Numbered from the stretch's first letter, positions 22,156-32,982 are shown. The stretch: DNA of 64,000 bases from Archaeoglobales archaeon (GCA_030055525.1 JASFYJ010000003.1:124001-188000); one strand, 5' to 3'. The notes: generated by a model from the letters alone, not told the origin. Translations and numbers: made by a program.

Positions 22156-23747
22156 ACTTTCACCCCCTCAACTAAGCACTTCTTTATCCCAACAACTACC
22201 TTCTGCCCAAATGGTCCAGCTCTGAACTCATCCAGCTCTTTTACAGCCTCTTCAAGCTCTTTTTCAGCTTCTTTTCCTCCGTAACCGAGAGAAATTGCTG
22301 CATGTATTCCACATATTCTGCCCTCCATTATCGCTGCTGTAGCCTCTTCAATTCCATCAACATCTCCAGCGGTGTATAGCCCAGGAACTGTAGTTTCGTT
22401 GTACTTTGTCCTTAACGGCACAAGCCCTCCAAGCTCTGGTATGAATTTCATTTCACAACCAGCCTGATACAGCAGTTCATGGGCAGGTGACAACCCAACA
22501 GCAACGCATATAAAATCACAATCAAACTTCTTTTCAGTTCCTGGTATTGGGTTCCATCTTTCATCAAGCTTCGCAATTATCGCTCCTTCGACACACTTCT
22601 TTCCTAAAGCTTTTAAAATCGTGTGTCTTGTATATATTGGAACGCCCAGCCTTGAAACTTTCGCCGCATGCACAAAGTAGCCACCTATGGTTGGCAAAGC
22701 TTCTACAATCGCTGCAACTTCTACTCCAGCTTGCATCAGCTGGTATGTGAGGATCAAACCTACGTTTCCAGAGCCGACAATGAGCCCCCTGTTTCCAGGC
22801 TTTATACCGTAAACGTTCATCAACGTCTGCACACCGCCAGCTCCGTATACTCCAGGTAAGTCGTTGTTCTCAAAAACAAGCGTTCTTTCGTATGCACCAG
22901 TTGCTACAATGATCTTTTTCGCTTTAATTCTTAAAAGTTTGTCAACCTCTCCCTTCTGATGTGCTCCAACTTCTCCGTTGTATATGCCAAATGCTCTAGT
23001 TTCCAGTCTTACATCTACATTTTTGAAACTTCTAAGTTCACCTTCAAGTATCTCGGCGATCTTGATCCCCCTTGTCCCGGCTCTCTCTTTTGCAGATCCG
23101 AAGAATCTATGAGTCTGTTTTACGAGTTGACCACCTAAAAACGGATTTTCATCAAGTATAAGGACTTTTGCTCCATACTTTGCAGCATTTATAGCTGCAG
23201 ACATCCCACCTGGCCCACCGCCAATCACTAGGACTTCCGTTTCTATCTCTTCATAACCAGCTTTTCCTTGATAAACGGCTTTTGGCGGGTATCCGAAGCC
23301 TGTGAACTTCCTGAGTTGGTTAACTATAAATCTCCTTGCGTTTTTTGAGGTTGTAAACTTTAGATAGTGGCTTCCATGTGGGAATACGGTATCCATAACA
23401 TCGTCTAGAATTGAGAGCACATCGTTTTCGGCTTCTGGCATTCCACTTTGTGTTTTTACCTGCATTCCATCTCTTACGTATACTTTGCAGGTTCTTACGT
23501 TTGGGATCCCATCTACTTCCATCATGCACGCCGAACATTTTCCTATCGCACAGAAAAAGCCTCGAGGTCTGTGCCATTTAAAAGATCTGCTGAAAACTCT
23601 AACTCCTGCAGCATACAATGCTGCAGCAACGGTTTCACCTTCAAAGGCTTTTATAGGTTTCCCATTGAAGTATATTGTTACTTCCTTACCTCTCTTGAAT
23701 TCGAGTATTGGATGTTCCTGTAATCGCCCCATCTCGGTTTTTACCAT
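22152..23747 (-). CDS. FAD-dependent dehydrogenase alpha-like subunit with N-terminal 2Fe-2S domain
   Basis: CAIGKCSACMMEVDG, VIGGGPGGMSAAINAAKYGAKV, LYTAGDVDGIEEATAAIMEGR. Confidence 0.85.
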   Translation of the reverse strand: MVKTEMGRLQEHPILEFKRGKEVTIYFNGKPIKAFEGETVAAALYAAGVRVFSRSFKWHRPRGFFCAIGKCSACMMEVDGIPNVRTCKVYVRDGMQVKTQSGMPEAENDVLSILDDVMDTVFPHGSHYLKFTTSKNARRFIVNQLRKFTGFGYPPKAVYQGKAGYEEIETEVLVIGGGPGGMSAAINAAKYGAKVLILDENPFLGGQLVKQTHRFFGSAKERAGTRGIKIAEILEGELRSFKNVDVRLETRAFGIYNGEVGAHQKGEVDKLLRIKAKKIIVATGAYERTLVFENNDLPGVYGAGGVQTLMNVYGIKPGNRGLIVGSGNVGLILTYQLMQAGVEVAAIVEALPTIGGYFVHAAKVSRLGVPIYTRHTILKALGKKCVEGAIIAKLDERWNPIPGTEKKFDCDFICVAVGLSPAHELLYQAGCEMKFIPELGGLVPLRTKYNETTVPGLYTAGDVDGIEEATAAIMEGRICGIHAAISLGYGGKEAEKELEEAVKELDEFRAGPFGQKVVVGIKKCLVEGVKV

Positions 23748-23919
23748 TGTTTCACCTCGGAATTCAACTTACTATCTCTTGGATGACCCTTGGTTTATAT
23801 AAGCATTCTCTAAAGACACTGTCGATTTGCTCAGAATTTATTGTAAAAAAATTAAGCTTGGTTTTGAATTTTCAACGTTGAAACGCAACACTTTAAAATC
23901 GCAGACCTATTTAAGTTGA

Positions 23920-23994
<75 letters not shown>

Positions 23995-24021
23995 CGTTTC
24001 TGGCAAGAAGATATGGATTTT

Positions 24022-24708
24022 TCAAAATATCTCCGCCTCTTCATATACAACGATACCCTTTTCAGTTATCAGGTACGGCTTTGGTTTCCTAGAATGCTTT
24101 ACGCCTCTCATTTTAACGACCTCTAAACCAAGTGTAGGTTCCTCAAGCTCACTTTTTCTTATCGTCTTCAGGCATATCATACCATCGCATATGTACTCGA
24201 GGATGCCGTACTTCGAGGCGGTAGGCATAAACTTGTCTGCTTCGCTGGTTAAAATTGCCGTTACCTGCAAAGACTTTAAAACCTTTTTTAAGTTGGATAA
24301 AATTTGATACCTCTCTGCATCGTTGAAGAGAGTCTCTAAAACGCTTATTGAGTCTATCAACATCCTGCTCGCCTGCATACTCTTTATGAGTTCTGGTAAC
24401 TCATTCTCCATCTTTTCAAAACTTTTTTTGAAACTTAGAGCATCCAGCCGGGAGATCTGCAAATTTTTGAACGAAGTCAGGTCCATACCAACACTTTTTG
24501 CGTTTCTTATCAAGCTATCCTCGTCTTCGTCGAAGCTAATTACTGTACATTTCTCTCCTTTTTTCAAACCTTCATATATAAAGTGCATCCCTAAGGTTGT
24601 TTTTCCCGTGCCATAGCTACCGATAACTGCAACTACGTAACCCCTTGGAATACCACCGCTAAGCATAACATCTAGTCCAGCGATACCTGTTGCAAGTTTC
24701 ATTTCCAT
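24022..24708 (-). CDS. KaiC-like RecA-superfamily ATPase with intact P-loop
   Basis: GSYGTGKTTLGMHFIYEGLKKGEKC; LIDSISVLE. Confidence 0.85.
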   Translation of the reverse strand: MEMKLATGIAGLDVMLSGGIPRGYVVAVIGSYGTGKTTLGMHFIYEGLKKGEKCTVISFDEDEDSLIRNAKSVGMDLTSFKNLQISRLDALSFKKSFEKMENELPELIKSMQASRMLIDSISVLETLFNDAERYQILSNLKKVLKSLQVTAILTSEADKFMPTASKYGILEYICDGMICLKTIRKSELEEPTLGLEVVKMRGVKHSRKPKPYLITEKGIVVYEEAEIF

Positions 24709-25443
24709 TCAAATCACCCTCATAATTTTTGAGATCGTAAAACCCTTTGAGGGATCTATCTGGGTGTTGTACTTCATTATTCTTTCTTTTTCGAGTAGTG
24801 GCATTATTCCAAGCATTTTTCTGAAGTACATCCATCTACTTATCGAATCTCTCTCTATGCTCAGTTCAAAAACTATGACACCATCTGCCGTTTCAAATAA
24901 CTCCTCTTCAACGCCCTTGCTTAGTACGTTTGATGTCAAAAGAGCTAGAAGGAGTATGTTTTTTTGTATGCATATCGATTTAAAACCTTTCAGAAGGTCT
25001 ATAACCGAATCCCATCCGATCTTTCTTGAAATCCTTGCTAGGTCTGTTATTGAATCCAGAACGACTAGTCCACTTACATCATCAAAAACTTCAACAAGTT
25101 TAGAAAGGATATTCTTTTCTTCCCTGATAATCTCTAGGACGCTTTTCTCTGTTATCCATTTCATTGGAACTACTGAATCCTTGAAGTAGTACTCGGCCAA
25201 GCTTACGACCTTTATTTCACTTTCCGTTTTCATCTCAGGAAAAGTGAGCGCAATCTCTCTCTGCACCTCTTTTTCGGTTTTTGCAATTGCTATGTAATTT
25301 AGCGGAACTTTGCCTGCGTTATTTAATAACATGGTAAGTGCAAACTCTCTCCCTCCAGCTCCGCTATCCTCGTAAAGTATTGTTAAACCTTCATGGATCC
25401 CACCTATCAACCTATCTAGAAATTCTATGCCTGTGGCAATCAA
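24709..25443 (-). CDS. KaiC-like protein with degenerate Walker A
   Basis: MIATGIEFLDRLIGGIHEGLTILYEDSGAGGREFALTML; Walker B-like LVVLDSITDLA. Confidence 0.72.
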   Translation of the reverse strand: MIATGIEFLDRLIGGIHEGLTILYEDSGAGGREFALTMLLNNAGKVPLNYIAIAKTEKEVQREIALTFPEMKTESEIKVVSLAEYYFKDSVVPMKWITEKSVLEIIREEKNILSKLVEVFDDVSGLVVLDSITDLARISRKIGWDSVIDLLKGFKSICIQKNILLLALLTSNVLSKGVEEELFETADGVIVFELSIERDSISRWMYFRKMLGIMPLLEKERIMKYNTQIDPSKGFTISKIMRVI

Positions 25444-25997
25444 TCTTCAATCACCTCGTCACACATCAGAGTTATCTGCGAGTAGTAGGTTTCCTCCATC
25501 TCCTTTTCTAACGTGAAAATTGTGCCAACGAATCCTCTTAGTCTGATCTTTCCAGTTATGTGTCTCAAAAATTTTATCAAAGTTTCGAAGGATTTATAGA
25601 GCGAAATTGTTGATAGAGAATCTAGGTATATAAACCGATTGTTGGAAGTTATAAGGTCCATAGCCCTTTCGATTGTTACCTGCAGTTGTATGGGGTCGGG
25701 GGTTGTGAGGTAAAAGCATCTATCTTCATCTATAACTTCTCCACCAACCTGCATTGTAATGCTATCGATGAAATACAACTTTTTCAGATCAACACCCTCT
25801 TTTGCTAACATCTTCTTAAGGCTGAAGTAGGGTTTGTTGAGCGTCACATATATCCCATCTGCGAAGCTCGAAAAGAATTTCACAATATCCAAGCTAACTC
25901 TGACGTAGTTTTTTGCATCTACTTTTACAAGAACTATTTCTGCGCCATTGTCTATCGCAGTCTTAATTTTGTCTACTAGGCTTAAATTCGTACTCAT
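25440..25997 (-). CDS. KaiC-like protein lacking a P-loop
   Basis: RFIYLDSLSTISLY; no GxxxxGK[ST]; 4-nt overlap with downstream gene. Confidence 0.6.
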   Translation of the reverse strand: MSTNLSLVDKIKTAIDNGAEIVLVKVDAKNYVRVSLDIVKFFSSFADGIYVTLNKPYFSLKKMLAKEGVDLKKLYFIDSITMQVGGEVIDEDRCFYLTTPDPIQLQVTIERAMDLITSNNRFIYLDSLSTISLYKSFETLIKFLRHITGKIRLRGFVGTIFTLEKEMEETYYSQITLMCDEVIED

Positions 25998-26685
25998 AAT
26001 CTTTCCTTACAAACCAGCCATCCTTTATTACTATACCTTCGTTGGTGATCTCGTAGGGGAAAAACTCCAGTGGATGGGAGTTTCGATATTTTTTCAAAAT
26101 TCTCATAGCTCTTGTATACCCTTCAGGAACTCTTAGCAAATCTAAGAACAAAACAGCTTCAGCAAAGTTCTTTGTTGGACTCCACTCCTCCTTCATTGGT
26201 GCTTCCTCAATCCAAAGGGCCGTAATTCCGTACTCGTAAGCTAAGTCGGCAAGTATACTCATGGCTCGTCTGTAGAGAACAACATCTGCCAGAGTGTTTT
26301 CTAGATCCGTGCAGGAGTCTAAGATAACTCTATCAACATCTTTGCTCTTTGAGCCGTAGATCAACTCCAATCCTTCTAGTAATTTTTCTTTTGTTAAGGG
26401 CATCAGGAATTTTGGATCCCATCGAACAAATTTCCAGTTTATTTTATCAAAAACATCCTTCATAAATCCGAACCTGCCAAGATAACTTTTACAAATGAAT
26501 TTATTCATTGTTGTAGATATGTAAACTACCTTTTCATCATTTCTAGCCCCCTCAGCTGCCCAGTGTGCTGCTAAAACGGTTTTTCCTATACCACTCCTGC
26601 CTATTATTAGATTGATCGAACTTCTGTCCAACCCACCACCCAAATACTCATCGAGTTTTAAGATTCCAAACTTTGCGTAATCCAT
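25963..26685 (-). CDS. KaiC-like RecA-superfamily ATPase with intact P-loop
   Basis: LIIGRSGIGKTVLAAHWAAEGARNDEKVVYIS; VILDSCTDLE. Confidence 0.8.
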   Translation of the reverse strand: MDYAKFGILKLDEYLGGGLDRSSINLIIGRSGIGKTVLAAHWAAEGARNDEKVVYISTTMNKFICKSYLGRFGFMKDVFDKINWKFVRWDPKFLMPLTKEKLLEGLELIYGSKSKDVDRVILDSCTDLENTLADVVLYRRAMSILADLAYEYGITALWIEEAPMKEEWSPTKNFAEAVLFLDLLRVPEGYTRAMRILKKYRNSHPLEFFPYEITNEGIVIKDGWFVRKDYEYEFKPSRQN

Positions 26686-26899
26686 GAAATTACTTTCGAA
26701 ATTAATACTTAAATTTAACTTTTTGTCTAAAAGGACTCTCTCCTAAATTAGTGTTTTTTAAACTTTTTTGCTCACGAAAAGTTTTTGCAGAATTTATATA
26801 TCAAAAATTTTAAAATAATGCAGAAAAATTGGGCGGAGTACTTAAGACTGAGTTGGAGTGCTCAAAAAATTTAAAAATCTTTCAAAAAGCTTTTTTAGG

Positions 26900-27352
26900 A
26901 TGTCAAAAATTGATGAGATCGATCTTCTAATTCTTAAAGAACTTCAAGAGGATGCCAGAAAAAGTCTTAAAGAGATCGCTGAAAGGGTAGGAGTTGCTGA
27001 AGGGACCGTTTACAACAGGATAAACAAGATGAAAAAGATGGGAGTGATAAAAAAATTCATACCGGTTGTTGACTTTTCAATACTTGGTTACGATCTAACT
27101 GCTGTGATAGGTGTCGTCGCTGAAGGGGGACACTTGGAAGAGATCGAAGAACAGATAGCCAAATATAAAAATGTGACTGCTGTTTACGATGTTACTGGTG
27201 AGTTTGACATCTTAATAGTGGCAAGGTTCAGGGACAGAGAAAGCCTTGATAAGTTCGTAAAGAAGATTGGTGGTATGAAAAACGTAACTAAAACTTATAC
27301 GATGCTTGTTCTGAACGTTGTTAAAGAGACGCACACAATAGAGTTAGAATGA
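26900..27352 (+). CDS. Lrp/AsnC family transcriptional regulator
   Basis: MSKIDEIDLLILKELQEDARKSLKEIAERVGVAEGTVYNRI plus RAM domain. Confidence 0.93.
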   Translation: MSKIDEIDLLILKELQEDARKSLKEIAERVGVAEGTVYNRINKMKKMGVIKKFIPVVDFSILGYDLTAVIGVVAEGGHLEEIEEQIAKYKNVTAVYDVTGEFDILIVARFRDRESLDKFVKKIGGMKNVTKTYTMLVLNVVKETHTIELE

Positions 27353-27353
27353 A

Positions 27354-28421
27354 TCAGATTTTTAGCATTTTAAAGAATTTTCCAGGATATCTTAGAACAA
27401 AAAATGGTTTAAATTTCGTGTACTTCATGTCGATGCCGTCAAGCAAAAGCATAAAGTTCAAGAAAGAGTCGAAGTTGCTCACTCTTTCAAGAGTAGCGAC
27501 CATTCTGTCTTTGAGAAATTCATTCTTCTTTTTAAGCAAATTTTTGTAATCTTCAAGGTTTTTAAGATTTTTTGATAGCAAGAATGCAGATAATATAGCA
27601 CCACTCATGCCCTCTCCATAAAGGGGATCAACCAACCCAGCAGCGTCGCCAACTTTCACAACTACATTCTTGTCTTTTAAAAAAACTTCTTTTTCTTTTC
27701 CTTCGTACATCATCGCAGCGTAGCTGTAGTCAAGCAATCCGGCACCGTTTTTAGTACATCTACCTATTTCAAGGCTTAAAAAATCAGAAATAAATTTTAT
27801 AAAATCGTTTAATTTTGCTTTACTCACCTTGCCACTACAGCCTAGATTAGCTATTTTATTTCCAAGCGGAAATAACCAGTATAAAGTTTCGGGTTCATCT
27901 TTTTTTACCATCCAGAAGTTAGTATCTTTTACATTCTCAAAATTTCCCTCCAGGATTTTGTATATTGCGATTTGGCAGTATTTTCCAGGTTTCGAACCTC
28001 TTGCATCAACAACTACATCTCCTTCAAGCTCATTCAAATTGACCTTTTCTCCAAAGTTTATTTTTACCCCCATCTCATGCAGTTTTTTGATAAGAAAAAG
28101 CTGAAATTTCAGCCGATCAATCATAATACAGAAGTTTCTGTTCATTATTGAAGAAATTTTTATTTCACCATCCACCTCAAAAATCCAGACTATCCTTTTA
28201 AGTCTGTTCATTACGAATGGTTTAACGAATTTTCCGATTATTTTAAAGGAATCTCTCTGATTTGCCAAGCCTTCAGCGCAATCTACTCTGTACCTTTCAA
28301 GTTTGAATTTTTCAAATACTTCTATGTTTATATTTTCATAATTATTTTTTACAAAATAGGCCGTTAATAATCCTGCCAAACCTCCACCGGCTATAGTGAG
28401 GTTCATAGGAAATGCACACAA
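27354..28421 (-). CDS. Geranylgeranyl reductase-family FAD oxidoreductase
   Basis: LTIAGGGLAGLLTAYFVK and VGDAAGLVDPLYGEGMSGAILS. Confidence 0.82.
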   Translation of the reverse strand: MCAFPMNLTIAGGGLAGLLTAYFVKNNYENINIEVFEKFKLERYRVDCAEGLANQRDSFKIIGKFVKPFVMNRLKRIVWIFEVDGEIKISSIMNRNFCIMIDRLKFQLFLIKKLHEMGVKINFGEKVNLNELEGDVVVDARGSKPGKYCQIAIYKILEGNFENVKDTNFWMVKKDEPETLYWLFPLGNKIANLGCSGKVSKAKLNDFIKFISDFLSLEIGRCTKNGAGLLDYSYAAMMYEGKEKEVFLKDKNVVVKVGDAAGLVDPLYGEGMSGAILSAFLLSKNLKNLEDYKNLLKKKNEFLKDRMVATLERVSNFDSFLNFMLLLDGIDMKYTKFKPFFVLRYPGKFFKMLKI

Positions 28422-28432
28422 TATAAAAATAT

Positions 28433-29563
28433 TTAAGTTGTGTATGCTGAATTCAGTTTAACGTAATCGTGACTTAGATCACAACCAATTGCAAAACCCT
28501 CACCAGTACCTCTATGCAGATCTATCAGAATTTCGAATTCTTCATTCTCTTCCATTAGCTTTTTAGCCTTCTCTTCATTCCCCAGTATGATACCTCTATC
28601 TACAAGCGTCACTTCACTGTTTGCTAAAAAGCTGATCGATATCTTTTCATCCACATTCGCTGTATATCCCACAGCTGCTACTATCCTACCCCAGTTTGGG
28701 TCCCTGCCGAAGATAGCAGTTTTTACGAGGAGAGATGACGCTACAGCCTTTGCTATCCTTGCAGCGATCTCATCATCTTCAGCCCCCATAACTCTAACAG
28801 TAAAAACCCTCGTCGCCCCCTCACCATCTCTGGCTATCTGGTAAGCCAAACTTCTGCAGACTTTTGTAAGCTCCTCTGAAAACATATCTCTATCCACTTT
28901 ATCCTTGCAAGTTGAAATTAAAAGTACAGTATCATTGGTCGAAGTATCTCCATCGACTGTAAGTCTGTTGAAACTGTTTTCTGCAGCCGTTTTCAACATT
29001 TCGTAGAGTTCTCCGCTATCGAATTTTGCTGTGGTAAAAATAAAGCAGAGCATTGTAGCTAAATTTGGTGCAATCATCCCAGCACCCTTTGCAACAGCAG
29101 ATATTTTTGCTTTTTCAGAATGGGCCTTCTTTAAGAACTTATCAGTAGTCATAATAGCTTTGCCAAATTTGTCTGCATGCTGCTTGCTATTTCCTAAGTC
29201 GTGGTAGACTTCTACGGCCTTTTTCCTGATCCATTCCATGTCAAGTTTTCTACCAATGACACCAGTGGATGCAATTGCAATATCTTTGGTATTACATTTA
29301 AGCAGCTCAGCAGCAATTTTACACATCTCCATCGCATCCTCCAACCCCTTTTCCCCAGTAAAAGCGTTTGCATTTCCGCTATTTACTATAAGTCCTTCAA
29401 TTTTACCGTCGGCTATATTTTCTTCGCAAATCCTTACTGGAGCAGCTTTAATGCTATTCTTCGTAAATAGACCAGCTACATTACCGCTGCATTTTGCAAG
29501 AGCGAGACCTAATTTTCCCTCCTTTATTCCGCTACATAGGATGCCCGTATCTGTGATCTCCAT
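28433..29563 (-). CDS. argJ: Bifunctional ornithine acetyltransferase/N-acetylglutamate synthase ArgJ
   Basis: IVNSGNANAFTGEKG, AKGAGMIAPNLATML, TVDGDTSTNDTVL. Confidence 0.95.
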   Translation of the reverse strand: MEITDTGILCSGIKEGKLGLALAKCSGNVAGLFTKNSIKAAPVRICEENIADGKIEGLIVNSGNANAFTGEKGLEDAMEMCKIAAELLKCNTKDIAIASTGVIGRKLDMEWIRKKAVEVYHDLGNSKQHADKFGKAIMTTDKFLKKAHSEKAKISAVAKGAGMIAPNLATMLCFIFTTAKFDSGELYEMLKTAAENSFNRLTVDGDTSTNDTVLLISTCKDKVDRDMFSEELTKVCRSLAYQIARDGEGATRVFTVRVMGAEDDEIAARIAKAVASSLLVKTAIFGRDPNWGRIVAAVGYTANVDEKISISFLANSEVTLVDRGIILGNEEKAKKLMEENEEFEILIDLHRGTGEGFAIGCDLSHDYVKLNSAYTT

Positions 29564-29618
29564 GAGTGTACATTGGTATGAGCATAAAATGTTTTATGTC
29601 CTCATTAGACTTTAAGCG

Positions 29619-30839
29619 ATGATAGGCGATCTTCCGACCTTAGATGATGTAGACTATGATGGTAAAACAGTACTAGTTAGAGTAGATCTGAACTCTCCAA
29701 TAGTGGATTCAAAGATCCTAGATACAACGAGGTTTGAGGCACATATACCAACGCTAGAGGATTTGGCAGATTCGAAGGTCGTTCTTATATCTCACCAGAG
29801 CAGACCGGGAAAGAAGGATTTTACAACCCTTGAAAGTCATTCAAAAGTGCTTTCGAAACTCCTTGGAAAAAAGGTAGAGTATGTGGACGAGATCTTCAGT
29901 CAGAGGGTTCAGCAAAGGATAAGGGAGATGTCCGATGGAGAAGTGATCTTACTCGAAAACGTTCGATTCTATGCTGAGGAAACTTTGGAAAGAACGGCTG
30001 AGGAACATGCAAACTCTCATCTTGTCAGAAAACTGAAAGGTTTGTTCGATTTATTCGTAAATGATGCTTTTTCAGCATCTCATAGAAGTCATGCATCACT
30101 CATAGGCTTTGTGCCGGTTTTACCATCTGTTGTTGGCAGACTAGTTGAGAAGGAAGTTTCAGCTCTGGACAAAGCGTTGAAAAGCGATGGTCGTAAGTTG
30201 TTCATACTTGGTGGAGCAAAGATGAAGGATTCTGTGAGGGTTATGAAGAACGTTCTTGAAAATGGCATAGCTGACAAAGTAGCGCTTACTGGAGTCGTCG
30301 CCAATTGCTTCCTCAAACTCAGCGGTGTTGAGATAGGTGAATACAATACGAAGGTGGTTGAAGAGAATAGAGAAGGGCTAAAAGACGAAGAACTTTTAAC
30401 GATCCTGAAGAAGTATAAAGAAAAAATCCTGCTGCCTGTAGACCTAGGTGTCGAAAAAGACGGTAAAAGAGTAGATATCCCACTAGAAAAGTTTAATGGA
30501 GAAAAAATAATGGATATAGGCATTGAAACGGCAAATATGATCGCATCTCTAGTTCCAGAATTTGATGTTGTTGTTATAAACGGCCCAGCAGGAGTTTTTG
30601 AGGATCAGAGATTTGCAATTGGAACCCACGAAGTTTTGAAGGCTGTTTCGAAGGCTAGGTATTCGGTGGTGGGGGGAGGCCATATCGTTTCAGCCGCGAT
30701 GCTCTTTGGATTAGCAAATAAGATGAGTCACGTTTCTACAGGTGGAGGAGCGAGTATTAGATACCTTAGTGGAGAAAAATTACCGGGAATAGAAGTTATA
30801 AGGGAATATTGGAAGAAGAAGTGGGGTGTTGGAAAATAA
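29619..30839 (+). CDS. pgk: Phosphoglycerate kinase
   Basis: VLVRVDLNSPI, NDAFSASHRSHASLIGF, FILGGAKMKDS, STGGGASIRYLSGEKLPGI. Confidence 0.96.
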   Translation: MIGDLPTLDDVDYDGKTVLVRVDLNSPIVDSKILDTTRFEAHIPTLEDLADSKVVLISHQSRPGKKDFTTLESHSKVLSKLLGKKVEYVDEIFSQRVQQRIREMSDGEVILLENVRFYAEETLERTAEEHANSHLVRKLKGLFDLFVNDAFSASHRSHASLIGFVPVLPSVVGRLVEKEVSALDKALKSDGRKLFILGGAKMKDSVRVMKNVLENGIADKVALTGVVANCFLKLSGVEIGEYNTKVVEENREGLKDEELLTILKKYKEKILLPVDLGVEKDGKRVDIPLEKFNGEKIMDIGIETANMIASLVPEFDVVVINGPAGVFEDQRFAIGTHEVLKAVSKARYSVVGGGHIVSAAMLFGLANKMSHVSTGGGASIRYLSGEKLPGIEVIREYWKKKWGVGK

Positions 30840-31043
30840 TTTTTAATTTTTTTGGTTTTTTTAGTTTTTATATCTATCGAAAGACTTTAATAGCACTATT
30901 TTGTTCAGACTAAAAATAGTGAAAATTAAAATCAACGATAAAATTTTGCAAGGATCGATATAGGATAAAAACAATCATAAGAATACTTTTTTTCGAAAAT
31001 TTTAAATTACGCTGTTTCAAATTGTCGGAGAGGTCGATATACT

Positions 31044-32447
31044 ATGAATGTTAGAGAGGAATATGAGAAGAAGCTGATTAGTGCTGAAGAAGCGGTCAAA
31101 ATGATAGAGAATGGCTACCACATAACATTGGGCGGGGCCGGGAGTTTTGCACAGGTAGTAGACAAGTACTTAGCAGCGAGAGACGATCTGAAGGAAGTTC
31201 TGGTATCAACTTTCATAGATGTACTTCCTTACGAGTTTTTAAGGGCAGATCCTTGCTGTGAGCGCTTTAAATGGGCTAGTGGTTTTATACACATGGGTAC
31301 AAGACCCTTTGCAAAGAACATAGGCACTGCCATGTATGTTCCAAACCTTTACAGCGATGTACCAAAAATTTATAGGGAAGTCTGGAAGGACAGGATAGAT
31401 ATCGCTTTCATCGTTACCACTAAGATGGATAAACACGGATACTTCAACTTTGGAATAACGTGTTCACATCTGAAGGCAATTATCGATTCTGCAAAGAAAG
31501 TAGTCGTTATAGCGAAGGAGGATATGCCGTGGATAAATGGCGGTTATGATGAATGTGTTCACATATCTGAGGTAGACTATGTGATTGAGGATCATGAATT
31601 TCCAACTCCGGCTTTGCCCTTCATCCCACCACCATCGAAAGAAGATCAGATGATAGCTGAGAATATAATTGAAGCTGGACTAGTCAAATCTGGTTCAACC
31701 CTCCAAGTAGGTATAGGTTCTCTACCGGATTCGGTTATAAAGCTGCTCAAAACGTGTGATTACAAAGATCTGGGCGTTCATACAGAGATGATAGGAGATG
31801 GGACGATAGAACTAATAAATGAAGGTATAGTTACGAACGACAAGAAAAAACTAGATAGGGGCAAATCCGTCTTTACCTTTGTCCTTGGAAGCAGGGATTG
31901 CTACGAATATCTCGATAGAAACCCAATGATGGCAAATTATCCCGTCGATTACACAAACGACCCATTTTTGATCGCTCAACAACCAAACGTTTTCTCGTTG
32001 AATCAGGCAGCGCAGATAGATCTGATGGGTCAAATAAATTCGGAACAGATGGGGATTATTTCTCCAACAGGTAAACTTTTCCAGATAAGTGGAACAGGTG
32101 GGCAGCTTGATTTTGTTATGGGATGTCTTTTCAGCAAAGATAGACAAGGTAAGTCCGTAATAGCACTCTATTCAACTTACGATGGACATTCCAGAGTTGT
32201 ACCTTTGCTTCCGGAAGGTTCTGCAGTTACCGTACCAAGATCCATGACTCAATATGTTGCAACAGAATGGGGCGTAGCTTACCTCAGAGGCTATCCAGTC
32301 AGAGATAGAGCCATAGCTCTGATCAACATAGCCCATCCAGATCACAGAGAGTGGTTAATAAAAGAGGCTGAAAGGGTTGGCATATTCCCTCCGCATTATA
32401 AGCCACCAATTGGAAAACCAGAAAACGTAATTGTTAGGAGAGATTGA
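31044..32447 (+). CDS. Acetyl-CoA hydrolase/4-hydroxybutyrate CoA-transferase family protein
   Basis: LQVGIGSLPDSVIKLL, LGVHTEMIGDGTIELINEGIVT, GTGGQLDFVMG. Confidence 0.85.
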   Translation: MNVREEYEKKLISAEEAVKMIENGYHITLGGAGSFAQVVDKYLAARDDLKEVLVSTFIDVLPYEFLRADPCCERFKWASGFIHMGTRPFAKNIGTAMYVPNLYSDVPKIYREVWKDRIDIAFIVTTKMDKHGYFNFGITCSHLKAIIDSAKKVVVIAKEDMPWINGGYDECVHISEVDYVIEDHEFPTPALPFIPPPSKEDQMIAENIIEAGLVKSGSTLQVGIGSLPDSVIKLLKTCDYKDLGVHTEMIGDGTIELINEGIVTNDKKKLDRGKSVFTFVLGSRDCYEYLDRNPMMANYPVDYTNDPFLIAQQPNVFSLNQAAQIDLMGQINSEQMGIISPTGKLFQISGTGGQLDFVMGCLFSKDRQGKSVIALYSTYDGHSRVVPLLPEGSAVTVPRSMTQYVATEWGVAYLRGYPVRDRAIALINIAHPDHREWLIKEAERVGIFPPHYKPPIGKPENVIVRRD

Positions 32448-32778
32448 GTTTAATTATTTCTGCATTTTTATATTCTTTGTCCGGAGGCTTTTTTAGGATT
32501 TTCCGAATTAGAAATCCTGAAAACGATCTTCAAAGCTGATTTAGATTTTTTTGGTTGATTAAATTATGTGAAAAAGTTCGAGATAAAAATTCAGTCAACT
32601 TTTCCTTCATGAACTTTATTTTTTTCTGACTTCAGGTAAGTTGAGGTCCCTGAGAATACTGCAACCCAACAGTATGCTTGATCTCATCGAAATATTCGAG
32701 ATCCTCGTTGTTCAATCGAAAAGTATATATATCACTAATACAAAGTTTTTAACGGAAATAAAGAAGGAGGTGATTTGA

Positions 32779-32982
32779 ATGGCTGAACTTCCAGCTGCAC
32801 CAGTAGATAGGTTGATCAGGAAGGCAGGTGCAGAGAGGGTAAGTGCAGATGCTGTGGAGAAGATGATAGAAGTACTTGAGGACTATGCGATGAAGGTAGC
32901 TAAGAAGGCAGTTGAAGTTGCAAAGCACTCTGGAAGAAAAACAGTTACTGCTGAGGATATAAGGCTAGCCCTATCAATGTAA
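32779..32982 (+). CDS. Archaeal histone
   Basis: [65 protein letters not shown]; upstream TATA-like tatatata and RBS ggaggtga. Confidence 0.97.
   Translation: MAELPAAPVDRLIRKAGAERVSADAVEKMIEVLEDYAMKVAKKAVEVAKHSGRKTVTAEDIRLALSM

Noticed and set aside
32640-32720. Short minus-strand ORF-like stretch (DLEYFDEIKHTVGLQYSQGPQLT) upstream of the histone gene
   Set aside because: Too short and without a clear start; could be chance or a remnant, not supportable as a gene.
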